Below, in pieces: positions 61,171 to 64,000 of a stretch of DNA of 64,000 nt. The position numbers were made by a program, and so were the translations under genes. The stretch is from Prunella strophiata (Eukaryota > Chordata > Aves > Passeriformes > Prunellidae). The number at the start of each line of letters is the position of its first letter. Position 1 is the first letter of the stretch. The stretch spans positions 1,364,001 through 1,428,000 of the forward strand of contig JAZBQD010000034.1 of NCBI GenBank assembly GCA_036583965.1, written 5' to 3'. The notes beneath the pieces are model-generated. The model saw only the letters and a program-made list of their open reading frames with translations. It was not told where the DNA came from and made no database searches.

Positions 61171-63483
61171 CAGCCTGTGCTGATGCGTGGGATTGCCCTG
61201 ACTGGCTGCAGCACCTCAAAGATTGCTGAATCTCTCAAAAGAGGAAAAGGCACCATCAAGTCCATGGCTTCCCCACCACCCTGCTATGTGGGAGCTGAGC
61301 AAGGCTGGTGTCACTCACAGGGCACTGCAAGCACAAACACCCACAAGTGTCATCATCACAGTCCCCAGCCATGACAGACACCATGGGGACAAAAGTTCTT
61401 CTCAACAGAGCCTAAACCTGCTTGGCTGTGGGGCTGGAGGTGACCACCATGGTAAATGATGATGTACATCCACAAATCTGTTCTTCCATAGGTTTACTGA
61501 ATTTTCTTCCTCTTCCCACAGTACCACTCTGTCTTTTTCTTCAAGGACTGACAGTGTGGCCAAATGGCATTGAGCCAAAATCTGATCAGTACTGAAGGAT
61601 CACAGAACCAACCCTGCAGTGCCAGAGCTGGAGGTGAGCAGTGACTTGGGGCAGGCACTGAGCCCTGGGCACAGGTGTGTTTAGGGCTGAGGTGACAGTA
61701 AAGGATCTCTCTTGCTGCCACAAAAGCTGCAGACATTGGCTACACGGGGGGATGTCCCACCCCAGGCTTGGAGCACACATTTTTTGAAGCACTATAGCTC
61801 CATGCCACTGCAGATCTCTTGAGTGGATGTACTGTGCCAGCAGACAGTGCTCATGTCCTGGTTTAACCCATCCTGCTAATTGATGGGAGCAAAATCACTC
61901 AGATGTGATTCCTCCTTTATGCTGTAACTGAACATTTACTCGACAGAGGTGACCCAGGCTTCTGGAGCCTGTTGAGTTGCTTTGAACACAAGCTGCAGGG
62001 CTGTGCTGGGATGCAGGGAGCTCAGGGGAGGCTGTGTCTAGACTAGAGGAACTCTCCTGAAGGCTAGCTGTGCTTTTGTTTTGTAGTAACTCATATCTCT
62101 AATCTGGTTTGGAACAAAGCATCTCAGTCCCTTCAGGCCCTGCCACAACTCTTGCAGGAGAAAAGGAGGGTCTGTTTAGTGGTCAGCAAGCCAAGATGAA
62201 CAACAGGGACTGGCTGCAACTAATGCAGAGAGCACATTCCTGTGACAGAAAAGGGTTTCACTCCCATGGCAGAGATGCTGTGTTCCATCTGGTTTGATGC
62301 TTTTCACCCAAATTTCACAAATGATGTGCAGGCCTTTGTTTGAGCCCCCCTCCAAGGCCAGCAAACAGAGGAAAAGCTGTGCACACAGAGGGAATCCATA
62401 CTGGGAAGTGAGAGACTGGTCCTGGCACTGAGAATTGCTAAGTTCTGGTATTTGGCATTCAGGAAGCTTTTGAAGTATCTCCCCAATCCTGCTGAAAATG
62501 TCTTATTAAAAGAGACAAAGCATATTAATTTGGGCCCCATGCTGTGCTAATGAATTAAACAGTTCCAGACTGAAGCTGTGGCTTAGGGTCTCGGCAGAGT
62601 CATCATCCATCCCTGTGTGGGCACGTGCCGTCAGCCATGGGCAGCAAGACCCCCAGGAACTGGAGCATGAAGTGCTCTGTGTCTGCCCTTACCTGTCTCT
62701 CCCCCAGACAGCTTTTGCTGTGCTGCACTGGGCATAGCTGGGAAACCTGTTCCTCACTAGGTTCATCACTGACAGGGGAAGCACTGAGCTCCTTGTGCTC
62801 AGTACCAGCCTCTGTCCCTGCACACAGCCGTGTGCTGGGCACAACAAGCCCAGAGCTTCCCCGGACAAGGCAGGATCAGGCTGGGCCAGGGAGGAGCTCT
62901 CCACATCCAGGAAGAATAACTGCCTGCCTTGGGCTGAAAATAGACCATGAAACATTTGAAGAAGACAGAGCTGGAGTGGATGATTGCCTGAGGCAAGGCA
63001 CAGCTCCAGCTGAGTTCATTGCTGAGCTCTGAGAGCATAAGCACATGAGGAGCATGGGGGAGGGATGCCAGGCTTTCTGGAAAGGCCTTGAAGTGTCTCA
63101 CTGGAGCACAAAGCCCAGAGAAAAACTTCCTTTGAATGGATCCCCAGCGAGGGAGGTCACAGTTACGCTGCAGTGCCTGGACATGGGTAGACAGAGCACT
63201 GGGCTGATGTTAAGGCATCCAGTGGAGGCCAGGGAAGGTATGGAATTGTGCTTCTCCCAGCGAGGCACTTGGCAGCACCACAACTTTTTCTCTGCTTATT
63301 TCAGGGTTGGATTTTTGTTGCTGGCAGCTGTTTCTGAGCTGACACTTCTACCTCCCGTGCCTGAAGTGGGACACAGCAGGGGCAAGCAGAGGCAGCTCAC
63401 CATCCCTCTGCTTCCCAAGAGCTGGTGCTTGAGTTCAGTTCTCCCAGCTCCACAGATCCTGTGTTTCCTGTCTGGCTCTGTCA
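61171..63483. other. Noncoding stretch upstream of the right-hand CpG island
   Basis: No recognised gene or repeat. Open frames up to 190 codons (63045-63617) have no family resemblance and the last overlaps CR1 sequence. Confidence 0.5.
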
Positions 63484-63625
63484 GGGATGCTGGAAGTGTC
63501 CAAGGCCAGGATGGACGGGAATTGGAGCAACCTGGGATACTGAAACATATCCCTACCCGCGGCAGCGTACGCAACAAGACGATGTTTAAATCCCTCCCAG
63601 CCCAAAGCGCTCCGTGACTGATTAT
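63484..63625 (+). mobile_element. Diverged CR1 3' end abutting the CpG island
   Basis: ggatgctggaagtgtccaagg, ccaggatggacggga and 'ttggagcaacctgggatact' match the CR1 3' region. The next 80 bp keep the CR1 order (gaaacatatccctacccgcggcag for gaaggtgtccctgcccatggcag, then 'gatgtttaaatccctcccag' and cccaaagcgctccgtgactga for the terminus). That part holds several CpG (ccgcgg, gcgtacgc, gacgatg, agcgctccgtga) that the usual CR1 sequence lacks. The element ends about 10 bp before the GC-box region. Confidence 0.72.
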
Positions 63626-63707
63626 CGAGGGTTTTTCCCCGCCCCGGGGGGAGCGGCCGAAGCGAGCGGGGCGGTGCCTGTGGAATCACCTCGGTAGCGC
63701 GGCCGGG

Positions 63708-63721
63708 CCCCTTCCTTTTCT
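63708..63721 (+). promoter_or_regulatory. TOP-like pyrimidine tract, candidate transcription start
   Basis: ccccttccttttct followed by g and a GC-rich leader. This is the usual form of vertebrate polypyrimidine initiators, where transcription starts at a C and the mRNA carries a 5' terminal oligopyrimidine tract. Such starts are typical of ribosomal-protein, translation-factor and snoRNA-host genes. It lies 34 bp downstream of a GC box. Confidence 0.5.
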
Positions 63722-63730
63722 GCCCGCGCC

Positions 63731-63972
63731 GCCGTGAGGGCCGAGAGTAGCTCCGGCGGGACGGGCTCCCTCAGCTCACCGCCGTGAGGGCCGGGAGCGG
63801 CTCTGGCGGGCCGGGCTCCCTCAGCTCACCGCCGTGAGGGCCGAGAGTAGCTCCGGCGGGACGGGCTCCCTCAGCTCACCGCCGTGAGGGCCGGGAGCGG
63901 CTCTGGCCGGCCGGGCTCCCTCAGCTCACCGCCGTGAGGGCCGGGAGCGGCTCTGGCGGGCCGGGCTCCCTC
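63731..63972 (+). repeat. 50-bp tandem repeat, 4.8 copies, in promoter / 5' leader
   Basis: Units start at 63731, 63781, 63831, 63881 and 63931 with gccgtgagggccg and the first four end in ccctcagctcacc. Two unit types differ at a cluster of sites: gagagtagctccggcgggac (units 1 and 3) and gggagcggctctggc(g/c)gg(c)c (units 2, 4 and 5). The order is A-B-A-B'-B. Each junction contains the small palindrome ctcac-cgcc-gtgag. The fifth unit breaks off at ctccctc and runs into gccatgagg. Confidence 0.96.
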
Positions 63973-64000
63973 GCCATGAGGGGCCGCCGCCGCCGCCATG

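Larger units (their letters stand above)
63636..64000 (+). promoter_or_regulatory. CpG-island promoter and 5' end of a plus-strand gene
   Basis: Extremely GC- and CpG-rich. Sp1-type GC boxes lie at 63637-63645 (CCCCGCCCC) and 63668-63674 (GGGGCGG). A 14-base pyrimidine tract follows at 63708-63721, then a 50-bp tandem repeat, then two ATGs. ATG 63976 reads into an Arg-rich frame; ATG 63998 ends the window in a strong gccgccgccATG context. The two are in different frames, so the first could be an upstream ORF. No TATA box. By gene order next to SIL1 in other vertebrates the gene may be MATR3 (with its SNHG4 leader), but no identifying protein sequence is present. Confidence 0.82.

Noticed and set aside
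60326..61183. 285-codon plus-strand open frame
   Set aside because: It mostly overlaps an antisense CR1 LINE and its peptide is a shadow of CR1 noncoding sequence.
63731..63972. Tiny introns using GTGAGG donors and CCTCAG acceptors in each 50-bp unit
   Set aside because: The implied introns would be about 40 bp, below the usual vertebrate minimum, and lack branch-point and polypyrimidine sequence.
63976..64000. Annotated coding start for the right-hand gene
   Set aside because: Two ATGs in different frames lie at the window edge with almost no coding sequence, so the product and start cannot be decided.
1..64000. tRNA, rRNA or snoRNA genes
   Set aside because: I saw no convincing tRNA T-arm plus anticodon arm, no rRNA sequence, and no paired C/D or H/ACA boxes. 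A covariance-model scan (tRNAscan-SE, Infernal) would settle it.

Overview
This window is vertebrate nuclear DNA, almost certainly from a bird and probably a songbird. At least ten CR1 (chicken repeat 1) LINE fragments on both strands carry the bird-type 3' end, where the run before the terminal repeats reads like 'ccaacccaaaccattct'. The window also holds four retroviral solo LTRs, a MIR-like relic, and very little coding sequence. No prokaryotic gene organisation is present. The species call is inference from repeat content.

One protein-coding gene is recognisable: SIL1, the endoplasmic-reticulum nucleotide exchange factor for BiP/HSPA5. It lies on the minus strand. Its signal-peptide exon is at 24179-24293 and the next coding exon is at 21867-22002. 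Both have canonical splice sites and a matching phase-0 junction. Positions 1-21866 are therefore the downstream intron. From 24294 upward lies the first intron, leading to an untranslated first exon that I cannot place with certainty; the CpG-rich block at about 55.4-55.7 kb is the best candidate and the block at 48.9-49.0 kb an alternative. At the right edge (63636-64000) a strong CpG island with GC boxes, a TOP-like pyrimidine tract, a 50-bp tandem repeat and a Kozak-context ATG marks the start of a plus-strand gene. By conserved vertebrate gene order (SIL1 next to SNHG4/MATR3) this is plausibly MATR3, but no coding sequence is visible to prove it.

The most unusual content is two neighbouring minisatellites, probably in SIL1 intron 1. 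The first (45933-48885) is 50 copies of a 59-bp GC- and CpG-rich unit with no length change across the array. Its minus strand, the sense strand of SIL1, has no stop codon in any of the three frames and a Kozak-type ATG in essentially every unit. The second (49890-54244) is 78 copies of a 56-bp unit with a few polymorphic sites. They are separated by about 1 kb containing a GC-rich segment and a CR1 fragment.

Layout: 1-21.9 kb, intron with a (CATCC)21 array, a 1.4-kb LTR with perfect target-site duplication, a 305-bp LTR, CR1 pieces and a MIR-like relic; 21.9-24.3 kb, two SIL1 exons; 24.3-45.9 kb, intron with CR1 pieces, a 492-bp LTR and a second copy of the 305-bp LTR; 45.9-54.2 kb, the two minisatellites; 55.4-55.7 kb, CpG cluster; 55.7-63.5 kb, apparently intergenic, with a long CR1; 63.5-64 kb, a CpG-enriched CR1 3' end abutting the island promoter.
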